Origin: Liolophura sinensis
Taxonomy: Eukaryota > Mollusca > Polyplacophora > Chitonida > Chitonidae
Assembly (NCBI RefSeq): GCF_032854445.1
Contig: NC_088302.1
Location: 38,446,191 to 38,510,190 of the forward strand
DNA: 64,000 nucleotides
Reading direction: 5' to 3'
Below, in pieces: positions 1-11,930 of the stretch. Within the stretch, counting starts at the first letter, position 1. Each line of letters opens with the position of its first letter. The notes beneath the pieces were generated by a model, which saw only the letters and a list, made by a program, of their open reading frames with translations, made no database searches and was not told the origin of the DNA. Made by a program: the position numbers and the translations under genes.

Positions 1-127
1 AATGGCTTTGGCGGGACAGCTTACTTGCGTTCGGTAAGCCGTCTCAGTGCAGCGCACCAGATAGAAGAGCGGTGGAAGTCCGTCCTGCAACAAGGAGGCA
101 CATTCGTCGTCATGTGACTGAAAAATG
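1..127 (+). mobile_element. SINE family 2, 3' fragment at window edge
   Basis: The segment has the 3' body of a tRNA-derived SINE and ends in TCATGTGACTGAAAAATG, the same tail as the copies at 1651-1875, 6640-6678 and 34185-34475. The element enters from outside the window, so its tRNA-like head is not visible. I recognise the tail as a widespread molluscan repeat; the family name is not known to me. Confidence 0.6.
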
Positions 128-1650
128 AAACTGATCCACTGGCTGCAGGAATTCCCGCCGCTTTCCGTGACGCATCCGGGCAATACCTAAGGTTATCCAA
201 CAGTTATCTCCCGCCATCAGACTGCGCTATAAACGGGCATTTAAGAAGCTAGCATGGAGAGGGTAATTAGATGTGGGAAGATCAAGGTTTGTAGACAACC
301 AACCCGCCGTCAAGCAACCTCAGAGACTTAGACTGGATTTTGCGGTGCCCTTTGCATATAACACTCTCTAATTAAGATTTGCTGCCAAGCCTCATTTCTG
401 AGTTGCATAAAATAGATTACTTATGGCTATATCTTAATTGGACCTCTCACAGGTGCAGATTTTTTTTAATGATCGTTGATTACACATTACGTGTAGCCCT
501 ACCTCTATACTGATAACCATGTTATCAGTAAATAGCAGAGCTTAATTCAGTATGTTCTAACTCCGACAAAAGTTCTTTGTGTCATTTCTCTCGGGATGCG
601 GTTGAAAAAATATAGAAATTTACGGGTGTATTGACTCACAGCGTTCTAGTAATTCTCCAGCCTGGTAATTGTTCACGACCTAAGTAAGTAAGTAAGTAAA
701 GACCTAATCCTATTGAAACAGCTTATTCAGCAATATAATAAAAGGCTTACAGCATTGATAGCAAAACCAGAACGGCGACGACGGTGTGATAATTAGGCAA
801 TGGTCACACGAAACCTGTGAAATACGGCCCCATCAGTTTACCTCAGTTAGGGATTTATTCTAGCTGTTCACGTAAATGCATAAATAGTAGCAAATTACAC
901 GCCCTCAGCACCATGTCCCAAAAATAATGAGGTAAAATAAATGAAGTCGTGTTAATTATAATTTATTACACGTCATTGGTCAACAGTTTTTAGGTGACAC
1001 AAGTTGTAGACGACAAAAGCAAACACGAGTAATGATCAACCCCGATTTACTGATGAGTGGCATAACAGTGTGAAGAGAACATATTGTAAGTAAAGAAATA
1101 TCTGTACCCACTGATAAGCAAAATTCAAGACTGAGACACTCACATATCATTCCATTAGTGCCCTATAAGAAAAGTTGTCCTCAACCCAAGTATGTCCATC
1201 TCCATTAGAAGTGCTTATCTTGCTTTGAACAGCCTCTGTGCCATTTGTAAATAAGAATATTGCTATACTTTAGCTCTATGTATTATTTTAGTACCATTTG
1301 TATGAAGAGAAAATGAATAATATTCGTATATGGGTGTGAAGACAAGCGGTTAAATTGTGAGATCACCAGAATTGCCGCAAGACATAACAGCAAGTTAGAC
1401 GCTTCACTTTTGTAGTACTCTTACATTGTACTAACAAACTTGCTAATGGACACACACGGATTGATATTATGTATTTATGGATTGCAATATCCCGGAAAGC
1501 CCTTCATATAGTCTATACTTTTCTCGCCTATGTGCATACCAGCATATGCTAGATCGTATACTGACATCGACGATGTCAACCTACGACAAACACATTGCTC
1601 ATGAAACTTGTATGTCATCCAGAGCTTACATGAAAAATTTCTTCATTGGG

Positions 1651-1875
1651 AGCGGTAGATCCAGGGTCAATCATGGGTCGAGTCACACCTAAGACCTTAA
1701 AAGAGGAAGTTGTAACTTCTTCGCTTGTCGTTCAGCATGAAGGGGATAGTGCAACGACTGGTTGACCTATATCAGTGTAATGGCTTAGGATTCCTTCGAA
1801 GTCATATGACTGAAAAATTGTTTGACTGAAAAATTGTTAAGTACGACGTTAAACCGCGAGCACTTACTCACTGAA
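1651..1875 (+). mobile_element. SINE family 2 copy, internally deleted
   Basis: It starts GGGAGCGGTAGATCCAGGGT and ends AAGTACGACGTTAAACCGCG followed by CACTTACTCACTGA. This is a molluscan interspersed repeat type I recognise. The middle is shortened, and the 16-base tail segment TGACTGAAAAATTGTT is present twice in tandem near 1808-1840. The short reading frame across its left part (1477-1692) is not a gene. Confidence 0.7.
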
Positions 1876-2050
1876 TCAAAATTTCTTTATCCTTTCCAGA
1901 CACTCATTAGTTACAACTTACAATCACAATGTGGACGATATTATGACGCTACGCTTTCTGAGAGTGTATTTAATTCCGCCCATAATACAAGGTTTTAGGG
2001 GCTGCATAAACATAGCGCATGGTGATCTCTTATCACTCCTGTGTTCATAT

Positions 2051-2311
2051 TTATTTATTTGATTGTTGTTTTACGCCGTACTCAAGAATATTTCGACTTA
2101 TACGACGGCGGCCAGTATTATGGTGGGAGGAAACCGGGCAGAGCCCGGGGGAAACCCACGACCATCCGCAGGCTGCTGACAAACTTTCCCACTTACGGCT
2201 GGAGAGGAAGCCAGCATGAGTTGGGCTTGAACTCACAGCGACCGCATTGGTGAGAGGCCTCTGGGTCATTACGCTGCTCTAGCGCGCTCGCCAACTGAGC
2301 CAAGGGGGTCT
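2051..2311 (-). mobile_element. SINE family 1, full-length, with target-site duplication
   Basis: This tRNA-derived SINE reads on the minus strand from a head near 2311 to an (AAAT)n tail near 2051. The head has an A-box-like TTGGCGAGCGCGC region and a B-box-like GTGAGTTCAAGCCC. The body carries the conserved GGGAGGAAACCGGGCAGAGC region (read on plus) and a TTACGCCGTACTCAAG end. Flanks CTCCTGTGTTCATAT (2036-2050) and CTTCTGTGTTTATAT (2312-2326) match at 13 of 15 positions, a target-site duplication. It sits inside block P copy 1. Confidence 0.85.
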
Positions 2312-3131
2312 CTTCTGTGTTTATATAAACAGTTGTAATAAAAGCCTAACTGAAATACTCTGATATCATATTTTGTTGACGTGTTGTCCTTTAAATGTTC
2401 AAACATAGTTTTGTGGACTACGTAGTGGGTTCTCAAACAAGGTGTTGCTCACTACGTAGTGGGTTCTCGTGTCTGATCAAATCACGCCTCGAAGCCTCCA
2501 GTGCTCACCAACGGGACCGACATGAGTTCAAGTTCAGCTCATACTGGCTTCCTTTCCGGTTGGCCATGTGTTTCATTCGGTCATAAAGCAATCCAAGGTA
2601 TAAACGTAGATCAGTTACCTCTTTGTTGCCACTGTTCACATAAACATTGAGGATATTAAGATGGCGCCATATTTATACGGCCCTGGCTCAGGGTAAGCCG
2701 AATTACATACATACTTACATAGCACAGCGCCATAGATCTTCTACGCCAAAATTCTAATGGTTGGTAGGCATGGAAAAACTCAAGAAACTTTGAATGGCCC
2801 CGTCTGACGCAATCAGACTGGATGTGACTAGATGAGGATACTGCATTTGCTTAATGTTTTATAGATCGACCGAAGAAAATTGGCAATCAGCCCATTAAAC
2901 CTCACAAATAAACTCCGGTCATGTTTTCAAACAAAAAACTTCTTTTTCTGCAGACTGTTGGTGATCTATGAGTCTGATCCAAGTTTTACTGCTGCAACTC
3001 TACACCACTTTTTGTAAATAAGCCTAAATCACTGAATTTTAATCTGAACGACAGCATGTTCAAAAAATTTTGTAGGAAACAGTTGAACAAAGTTGTTTTA
3101 AAATGGGAGGCATGGTTGAAAAGTATTTACA

Positions 3132-3232
3132 TCACTCAAGAATATTTCACTTATACGACGACAGCCAGTGTTGCGATGGGAGGAAACCTGGCCGCGCCCG
3201 GCGGAATCCCACGGCCTTCCACAGGCTAAAGA
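3132..3232 (-). mobile_element. SINE family 1 fragment
   Basis: TCACTCAAGAATATTTCACT leads into a degraded GGGAGGAAACCTGGCCGCGC body and stops at CCACAGGCT. The tRNA-like head is missing. Short reading frames across it are not genes. Confidence 0.7.
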
Positions 3233-3422
3233 CGATATATATCATCTCGGTTGAGTCGAGCAATGAAAACGCTATGATTAAAAATGACGTTTGATCGAGT
3301 CCTAACGTTTTTACAGCGATATGTTTTATTTCAACTTGCTAACGCGGTAACAAAGTTCACCAAGATCACGTGGGATGAGGGTAATTTGGATGATTTATAG
3401 GTTTAGGTTATATAAGGTGTTC

Positions 3423-3762
3423 AAGCAAACGTTAGCCTGTTAAATATACTGGCCACAAGCAAACGTTAGTCTGTTAAATATATTGGCCACAAGCAAACGT
3501 TAGCCTGTTAAATATAGTGGCCACAAGCAAACGTTAGCCTGTTAAATATACCGGCCACAAGCAAACGTTAGCCTGTTAAATATACTGGCCACAATCAAAG
3601 GTTAGCCTGTTAAATATACTGGCCACAAGCAAACGTTAGCCTGTTAAATATACTGGCCACAAGAAAACGTTAGCCTGTTAAATATACTGGCCACAAGCAA
3701 ACGTTAGCCTGTTAAATATACTGGCCACAAGCAAACGTTAGCCTGTTAAATAGACTGGCCCC
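3423..3762. repeat. 34-bp minisatellite, 10 copies
   Basis: Ten head-to-tail units of exactly 34 bp begin AAGCAAACGTTAGCCTGTTA and end TACTGGCCAC, with 0-3 substitutions per unit and no length change. The last unit ends CCCC instead of CCAC, marking the edge. The unit contains the self-complementary AACGTT. There are no spacers, so it is not a CRISPR array. The low divergence suggests recent expansion or homogenisation. Confidence 0.95.
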
Positions 3763-5114
3763 AAACCCCCTGCATTTGTTAAACCTACGATATACTGTTA
3801 TATTCATTTTATATTAAAAATCCACATAGTTTTTTACATGGAATTATTGTTTGTTTTGATGGCTTAACTTTCATTCTTCAGGTGTACGAAATGCGATATG
3901 TATTAAATTAAAGACATATCAGTTTCTCCTTCTGCTTTTGATTTAATAACAGTTCTAAAGAAATTTGATCGTTCGTTTTCCACCTGTCCCTTAATGAAGA
4001 ATAGCTAGTGTCTGAGAGAAAAGCAGCAGTTATACGTTTGCCTCAGATGGTGTTGATCAGATTAATCCTAACCGACATGGGTATGATAATAAACAGAACA
4101 CATTGTGGATAGTACATCGCAAATACCGCGCAAATCTTGTCAGATTAGTTCAACGTACATAGCACAAACGATAGTGTTTCAATAGCTATAGGAATTTGTT
4201 CAGCAATTTATTTATTATTTTACAACAGTGTGATATGAATCACTGGATTTTACAGTGGCCTTTGTGACGCTATTGTGCCAAACGACGACATGTAATACTC
4301 ACAGACTGTTAGTTCTACATATAAAGCATTCACCTGATTGAAACAAACTGTATCATGGAAACAGTTTAGATCTAATGTTATTGGTACCCGCAAGTGTCAG
4401 ATGTCATCGTAATAGCCGATGTATTTTGCTCAACTGGAAATATTCTAAAAACATCACCATTTTCATGAACAGTTTTTAATCCATTTGACACGTTTTCTTT
4501 GCCTTGTACAGCGCTTCCAGTAACAAGATATATGGTTTTTCATTACGCCGCATAGTTTTATTCAAATGTTCACAATTCACAAAACGACTGGCACCTTTTT
4601 CGCATCCTGTGATCAAAGTTTTGCTTTCGTCTTTGCAAACTAATCTTTATTTAATGATTTCATCGGTGTTTTTTCTCCTTTAGTCCAAACTGTTTTATCT
4701 GTACGACGCCCAGTTTATGGAGAGAGAGAGAAAAAAAGAGCAGAGCCACAAGGATGAACGTTCATTTGTACGTAGCCGAATACTACTATTTTATTCAAGG
4801 CTTTATCAAAGTGAAATGAAATTGAAAAGATTAAAAGGAGTTTTAAAAGGGAAAACAACAAAATAAAAGGGCTTGTACGTCTCTGCATGTTAACTGGGGA
4901 ATTATCTCCAAGTCGGACTGAAAATCTGAAAAGGGAGGGCCACCTGCGACACATCAATTTATCCAGAGATTACGGAAAAGGTGCCGTAGAAATGCAGTCA
5001 TTGTATCCAGAGATTAGGGAAAACATGGCCTGATAAAGAAGAGCTCAGACAAAAAATCTTCAGTTTTGTAGTTTGATTAGTTTGACATGTTAATCAATAT
5101 GATCCGACTATCTT
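3763..5114. other. AT-rich intergenic sequence, nothing recognised
   Basis: No gene, SINE or array is recognisable here. A weak hint of SINE family 1 (ATCTGTACGACGCCCAG near 4697) is too short to call. A GAGAGAGAGAAAAAAAGAG purine stretch lies near 4722. The short minus-strand reading frame at 4715-4957 has no features of a protein gene. Confidence 0.5.
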
Positions 5115-5893
5115 CTGTATGCCCATATCGTGCATGCACTGTATGGGCATGCACGATATGGGCATGCACCATATGGGCATCCACGGTATGGACATCCTCT
5201 CTATAGGTATCCACGATATGAGCATCCTCTTTCTATAGAGAGACATCCTCTCTATAGGTATCCACGATATGAGCATCCTATGTATGGGCATCCACGGTAT
5301 GGACATCCTCTCTATAGGTATTCACGATATGAGCATCCACTGCATGGGCATCCTATGTATGCGCATCCACGGTATGGACATCCTCTCTATAGGTATTCAC
5401 GATATGAGCATCCTATGTATGGGTATCCTATGTATGGGCATCCACGGTATGGACATCCTCTCTATAGGTATCCACGATATGAGCATCCTCTGTATGGGCA
5501 TCCTCTGTATGGGCATCCACGGTATGGACATCCTCTCTATAGGTATCAACGGTACGAGAATCCTCTGTATGGGCATCCACGGTATGGACATCCTCTCTAT
5601 GGGTATCCACGATATGAGCATCCTCTGTATGGGCATCCTCTGTATGGGCATCCACGGTATGGGCATCCTCTCTATAGGTATTCACGATATGAGCATCCTA
5701 TGTATGGGTATCCTATGTATGGGCATCCACGGTATGGACATCCTCTCTATAGGTATCCACGATATGAGCATCCTCTGTATGGGCATCCACGGTATGGACA
5801 TCCTCTCTATGGGTATCCACGATATGAGCATCCACTGCATGGGCATCCTATGTATGGGTATCCACGGTATGGGTATCCACGGTATGGACATCC
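5115..5893. repeat. 15-bp unit minisatellite (YGHPL-type in one frame)
   Basis: About 48 units of 15 bp follow the pattern TAT-G/A-GG-C/T-ATCC-A/T-CxG, for example TATGGGCATCCACGG, arranged in higher-order groups of four to six. Because 15 is a multiple of three and the unit lacks stops, several frames on both strands stay open. One plus frame (5130-5900) reads Tyr-Gly-His-Pro-Arg/Leu pentapeptides for 256 codons. I see no signal peptide, conserved flank or splice context, so I treat it as a minisatellite rather than a protein. One orphan unit lies at about 6073-6087. Confidence 0.85.
5119..5165. repeat. 19-bp perfect inverted repeat at minisatellite left edge
   Basis: 5119-5137 and 5147-5165 are perfect reverse complements separated by the 9-base loop ACTGTATGG. 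The left arm is an inverted unit of the adjacent array, so the first unit points opposite to the other units. Confidence 0.9.
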
Positions 5894-8459
5894 GCTATAA
5901 AATTGACCTTTACTGACTTTTCTAAAAATATTAAGTCCTTTGAACGTGTAAAGACAAAAATATGTTAATTCGTTAATAAATATATTTTTTCGCCATACAC
6001 ACAGACACATATATCAGGCTCCAAGTAACTTTCAAACCTATATTTCATTTTCATGATTTAGTTCTTCTTTATGCATCCACGGTATGGTATAAAGTAGTAA
6101 ATCATCCAAACAATATGAAATCGTGAGCTACCTGATCATAAACTTTCTATTCAGTCCCCAGCAGGTTTAAAAAATAACTTTACTGCAAGACCGAATTTTC
6201 TTTTAAAATAGATATCAGACTTTTTGGGATTACAAAAGTTGTGTATACCTTCTTGAACAGGATATTTTCTATTACATATATCTATATAGGTTTTAATGTA
6301 TTCCTACTAAAGTTCAGACCATAGTTAACAAAAATAATGTGGAAAACTGTGACAGTGTATGGTGGAGTTTTGTGGTATTAATTCATCGAAATCGACCAGT
6401 TTAAAGAAAATAAGACAAACTGTGTTCCTTGCAATTTGCGATTTCGGAATGTACCACAGACTTGTTTCTGGCTCGCTTGTCGCCAATCACTGAAAAGCTT
6501 GAGCAAGGAAAACAGGTTGACCCCGTGTGAGTATAATGTAACAGAGGTGTCATGTCTGGTGTCTTTGGCATGATACTTCACTAGTGACACGGACTTTCCC
6601 TGCTACAAGAGGACAGTTTTCTTGTACATGCACTCACAACTAATGACTCCTCGTCGTCATATGACTGAAAAATTGTAATCCCCAAACATACACACGTATT
6701 CTTACGATTTGTAGTTTTTGACTTAAATGGAATGACTGTTCTTACACTTTTAGAACTTCGGTTCGACAAATCCTACCTTTCCTGATGAAACTAACAGGTC
6801 TCCTGACGCTTTACTGTGAAATGGGATTAGAAATTGAAGAAAAATAATGTACAAGGTCGTGGAAGCGTCAATCCGTTTATAAAATTCGTTAAACTGTTGA
6901 ATGAAACAGAAAGGGACACATCGATAAGAAGATGTACCAGCTAGATGATGTTCTATTTGGCATTAATCTCTATGGGAGGACAGGCTGACATACGAGCAAA
7001 CAAACTCACTCGACTATTCACTGACAAAATCACGTGACTATTGGTACATGCGTCGATGAACATTCAACATGAACAAATGACACATAAACAAGTTGGCTGT
7101 CCAATGAACGAACTCACTTATTAGTCAGCTGAGAAGACTGGTCACTGAAGAACAGACACTTTCTGACACGTATATCCAATACCATCAATGGAGAAGCACA
7201 GGGTTAAAGTGAAAACTTTGCAATGACTCACACTGATGTGAGTCTGAGAGCAGTCTTTCCAGTTAGACGTGCCAATGTCCACAAGGAGAAGGACAAACTG
7301 ATATAAGGTGTGTAATTTATCCCCGCTCTGATCCACCCACAAGTCTCTGACCGAGACGCCCTGAGGTCGAGCGTAGTAAAAACACCTGCTTACCTCTAGT
7401 ATGGGTGAGTTCTCACATTGAAGATCGATATATCTTCCCATATTAAACAGGTATTATGTATAAACTTTTATTTCATCTGTACATTTACTCATAAACATAC
7501 GTGAATGTAAGATACCGTTGTCGTCGTAATCTATATTGATGTATTTTATCGACATGAGCGCCGAACTCGTGAATTATTTCCTTATACAATGCGTTCCTGG
7601 TGGAAACAAGCACAGTTCTGTGGAAATACCAGACAAACCATCTGACAGCTGAAGAGCTGAAGCGATGAGAACTGGATTCGAGTCTACGATATAATTCCCC
7701 GACGAGAGAATGCTTTATCTGTCCATCTCAGCGAAGGCTGTATAGTCTTGATAAAAGGCAATGATTCCGTCCTATCAGTATATTTCAAATTGGGAGTGGA
7801 CCTTGGTCGAGTGGTTAGAGTAGTGACAATAAAGGCCACTCGTTTTTCGGGTATAGAAAAGATTTGTCATGAATGCGAAAGTAATACCCTCGTCTACTGT
7901 TATAAAATAGAGGACCTACAACCAATTAATATTTAATATGCAATCATTCACCATGTTTAAAACGATAGATTTTGATATTAGTCCCCATCTATGAAAGTTT
8001 AAGCAATACAGTTGAAATGAATACTAAAAATGGTAAGAAGTGGCCACCTGTTCTGAAACTTGTGGGCTTGGTATCTCAGTGGTTTTAATGGAAAACGACC
8101 AAATACTCTGGTCGTCGAAAATATCTCTGTCCTTTTAACATTATCGAGGAGAAAATCTCACTTAGCCCAGAATAACGCAAATAAAGTACCCAGCTTCAGA
8201 AATGAATAATACAACAGTTTATGTCTGCATATTAGAAAACATTAGAGAAGCAATAATAGATCAGACCTTGAGGATGTTTAGCGTGTTTGTGGACACGGTC
8301 ATCTCTGTAAATCAGGGTTCCAATGACGTCTTGCTCCGACCCTAAATGGATAGATCGATGTTAGTTTAGTGAGCAAGATCTCCGGGTCTAATTACTGATT
8401 AAAATGAAACATCCGCCTTTTGCGCAGTGGGGGACTTGTGTAGCTATTAAGCATTTATG
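5894..8459. other. Intergenic sequence with small repeat fragments
   Basis: No gene is recognisable. It contains a SINE family 2 tail fragment (6640-6678), an isolated minisatellite unit near 6073-6087, a tRNA-A-box-like stretch CTTGGTCGAGTGGTTAGAG near 7801-7820 that may be a SINE head, and a 7-bp hairpin (8095-8101 with 8109-8115). The 99-codon minus-strand frame at 7142-7441 lacks domain, signal or splice evidence. Confidence 0.5.
6640..6678 (+). mobile_element. SINE family 2 tail fragment
   Basis: TGACTCCTCGTCGTCATATG is followed by ACTGAAAAATTG, matching the 3' body of the family-2 SINEs elsewhere in the window; the rest of the element is missing. Confidence 0.6.
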
Positions 8460-10080
8460 AAAATCTTTCACTTGCACTAGGATCACCGCCGCTTTCCGTG
8501 ACCCATCCGGATATTACCGAAGTTAGCTACACTTATCTCCCACATCAGACTCGGCAGGAGACGACCTTTAGGGGCCTTTAGGGAGAGTGTAATTAGACAC
8601 GCGAAGATCAAGGTGAAAAGCAGGCCAACAGAGCTAGACCGGGATTTCCAATGAGCTTTGCAAACAGCACATGCTGATTAGGGTTTGCTGCCAAACGTCA
8701 TTTCAAAGTCGCATAAAATAGATTACTTAAAATTCTTAAAATTAGCTTTGATTAACCTGAACATGTGTGTGCCCGTCGCATAGCCGTCTTAAAAAAACTT
8801 CTGTATAAACTGATTAATTTGTGGCAAATGCTGTCAGTGTCATTTCTGTTGGCATAGGGTTTATTGTAGAAATATAGGTATTGCGAGGGTGTTGACCCAG
8901 AGGGTTCCATTGAATCTCCATCCTCAGAATTGTTCACGACAACGCTGTGATTACATTGTGAAAAGTGGGTAAAATATCATCGGCAAATGCTACAAATTTA
9001 TGGCTACCAGCAAATGACAGGACCTCAGCTGCTCAGGAAGTCACAAAGAATTCAGGGACAGATAAATCTGGTTTTCTTTACTTCCACAATATAATGTTGA
9101 GAACAAAGGATATACTCATTCCTCACTACTTTATTTAACAGCCTGTAACTTACACAAGGTCTAGCCCACAACAGAAGAACAAGAAAACACCGCCAATAAT
9201 AAATTTACTGATTTACTGAAGAGTTCACATAGTGTGAAAGAGCATCATACATCAATGTACGGCTGTATTCACGGGTGAGACATAATCAAGTCTGGGACTC
9301 TCACAGGTCGTTTCATAGTACTCTATGAGAAAAATGAGTAGAAGTTAAACTGTCTCCAACTGGAAATTTCCATCACCTTCAGACGTTCTTATCGTGTGTA
9401 GGCCAGCCTCTGTGTCCTCTGTGAAATAGGATATTGCTATGCTTTACTTTCACCAGTCTTTTCACTCATATCTGTATAAAGGGAATGTGGATAACCTACG
9501 GGATTATACAGAAACAGTAAAATTGTCAGATCACTGGAAGTATAAGAATAAAATAATAGGCAGCTATTATTATTCTGATTAGCTACTTTTGTATTTGAGT
9601 GTATCTAATAATTTCACACGAAAAGCTGGAGACATTAGCAGAAAAACAATCGCCATGAGGACTTCTCTTTATGAAGAAATTGTGAATGTGAAATTCTTTA
9701 ACTAAGAGGCTAAAAGGGTGACTGTGAGCTGTGAGCTCAATCACTTCTTGAAGCTAGTATAAGAAAAATGTGCAAGAATCAATCAAGGTCATACTGAATG
9801 AATAGCAAGAGTTTAGAACCGTGCACATTTCAGCATGTATCCATTGCTGAAGAAACTTTGCAAGCAATCCATTAAACCATGCGAATGTATTCCGGCCGTG
9901 GTTTCAGACAAAATCTTTTCTTCTTCAGAAAATTAATGATTCGTGAGTTTATGCCTTCCTATCAGCTTTTCTGTTCAGTCTGCACCCATTTTGTAAATAA
10001 ACCTAAATCATTCGATTTTAATATCAGGGACAATAATGGAGCAAGATATCTTTAGAAAAACAGTTTTGAAAAAAAACGTT
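8460..10080 (+). repeat. Block P copy 2 (diverged duplication)
   Basis: Collinear with 120-3100 but without its two SINE insertions. It starts with CACCGCCGCTTTCCGTGACC and ends near an AATGGAGCAAGATATC stretch that matches the end of copy 1. No coding sequence is visible, so the two copies are probably parts of an old dispersed or segmentally duplicated repeat. Confidence 0.65.
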
Positions 10081-11115
10081 GGAATTGCTAATGAATATTC
10101 AAATCGCGGTTTTTGGATAATGGCACACCGGAAATGCTGAACATTGGGCCCTGGATGTCAGATTCTTCGCTCATGTGAAGCAATGCAACTTAATGTTTTG
10201 TTATGACACCAAATGTCGCCTTTCCGCTCAAGACTTGCGTGCTACAGCCCATGACCACTTTAGGGTTTGCTATAATTATTTATGTGTTACGCTTGTCAGG
10301 GAGCTACTTGGTTTTCCTCTTCCTTTTTAGCCAATTCTGAGAGGCATTTTTCTGTATTTATTACTTGGTAATACTGTGTTATTACTATGCCTCTGCCTTT
10401 CGTGTCGATGTTGCTCCTGGTGGAGAGGGCGTTTCTTAGTCTGAATGTCGGTTAGAAAATGAGTTATTCGTCTGTGTTGGTAAAATTCCGCTGAGTGCCC
10501 CTGTTCAACATCATACAAGTCTTCAAAACTAACGAAAAGACTGTTTATCTATACAACATGCGACTGGTCTAGAGTTGTACATGGACCATCTGACTGATTT
10601 TAGTGATTGTCCTAATCTCGATTAGTTAGGTAAGTGATGGGCATTAGATAAGCAGAATCCGGTCAATGAATTTAATTAAGTGCGACTGGCCGAACCTAGT
10701 AGCAACATATGTCTCGTTCACAAGTATATTTGTGACATGAGAAACTCAGTTGCCACCATCGCAGTACCATTATTTTTACTGGCAACTACTGTATTTTCAT
10801 GTTTTCTACAACACCAAAAAACCTTTTCTCTCGAGAAGATGATTAATAAAGATTCCATCACCCTCTCATCGAGACACGACATGTTTCGAAGCTTCGATAA
10901 ACTTCGATTTTATCAGGGTTGCTGGATGTGTACAAATCATGCAGACTGTTTCTACCTCAAGTCCTTGTATTAGACTATATAAATGCGTAAAATGCAGAGG
11001 GCTGAATTGAGAAACACATTGTATCCAGTTGATTTCGCTGACTGACTGCGGTTGATCGCAAACTTTATCAGTAGTGTAGAAAAATAAAAGTTTAAATCAG
11101 TCATGCTTCAGGAAG
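10081..11115. other. Intergenic sequence, nothing recognised
   Basis: AT-rich sequence with no repeat I recognise. The 97-codon plus frame at 10680-10973 and the 63-codon minus frame at 10327-10518 have no homology that I can name and no convincing splice or start context. Confidence 0.4.
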
Positions 11116-11302
11116 GTCTCCAGAGCTAGGAGGTTAACGTGCTAACGCAGCGCAATGAACCAGGACCCTGTCACCAGTGCGATTGCGTGAGTTGAAGCCC
11201 AGCTTATGCGGGCTTCTTCTCAGGTCATGCCTGACTGTAGTCGTAGAATTAAAATAGTCTAAAGTACGGCGTAAAATACCAACCAAGTAACTAAATAGAT
11301 AA
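11116..11302 (+). mobile_element. SINE family 1, internally deleted
   Basis: The head includes GTTAACGTGCTAACGCAGCG and a B-box-like GTGAGTTGAAGCCC. After GCTTATGCGGGCTTCTTCTC the middle body is deleted, and it resumes at TAAAGTACGGCGTAAAATAC followed by an (AAAT)-like tail. Confidence 0.75.
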
Positions 11303-11639
11303 GAATTGTATGTCTTTCATATAGCGGTAACTTTAAACGCCAATTACACCAGAACTACGACAACCAACGACCTGATGAATCGTGGCTGATTTACCCTGTG
11401 CTCACACTCACTTAATAACTAAAGTCGGTATATGCGGAATCAAACCCGGGGTCTGGTCATACCATAACTTCAACATGTACTTCATGGTACATGTTGCTGC
11501 CTCGCTTGGCAAAACAAAATGTGTACATGTGTTTTGGAAAACAGGAAAAGGGATAATCTTTTGCCGTGAAGTTTTGCATGTTTTTGGATCCCCACGTTGT
11601 TCACTTAGCATCTCACTTTAAACCAGCGGCTAGGGGCCG

Positions 11640-11930
11640 TCTATCATCTCACCAGTCCTACATATTTTGTTATCGACAATTGGATCCTAGCATGATACAC
11701 CGTTTGAATACTGATTTCACTCAGTCGCCTAGAACACATCTTGCGTTTTTCCAACATCGTTGGAAACAGTTGATTGTTTCTTTTCGCACGATTCCGTCCC
11801 TACTTTCGTACTTTATATTTCTTGGTTCTTTAGTGGTTTGTGTTATGCGACGTGTTGGGAATTGGCCTTGCGATTGTTGACCTCGACCGTCCTTATTGGT
11901 TGACGTATAACGAATGTGTAATTCGACGCA
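11640..11930 (-). repeat. Dispersed repeat R, copy 1
   Basis: Its reverse complement matches 56790-57010 well: CAATCGCAAGGCCAATTCCC, a run ending AAAGTACGAAAxTAGG, GACGGAATC and AGGCGACTGAGTGAAATCAG. The frame at 11566-11880 crosses it and is not a gene. No terminal inverted repeats or coding domain were seen, so the class is unknown. Confidence 0.65.

Larger units (their letters stand above)
120..3100 (+). repeat. Block P copy 1 (diverged duplication)
   Basis: This block is collinear with 8460-10080. Matching anchors include GCCGCTTTCCGTGAC at about 158 and 8490, GCATAAAATAGATTACTTA at about 408 and 8710, AATTGTTCACGAC at about 668 and 8928, and TTTTGTAAATAA near 3010 and 9990. The first 300 bases also occur inverted at about 18490-18770. 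Identity by eye varies from about 60 to 85 percent with many indels. SINE copies at 1651-1875 and 2051-2311 are absent from copy 2, so they inserted after the duplication. No coding potential is evident. Confidence 0.65.

Noticed and set aside
3423-3762. CRISPR-like array
   Set aside because: The units are directly abutting with no spacers, and the surrounding genome is clearly eukaryotic.
5130-5900. 256-codon Tyr-Gly-His-Pro repeat protein
   Set aside because: The 15-bp period keeps several frames on both strands open at once. There is no signal peptide, no flanking coding context, and one edge unit is inverted.
7142-7441. 99-codon minus-strand protein
   Set aside because: No signal peptide, domain or splice support; a length of this order occurs by chance in 64 kb.
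11566-11880. 104-codon protein
   Set aside because: Lies wholly in dispersed repeat R; other R copies do not keep the frame.
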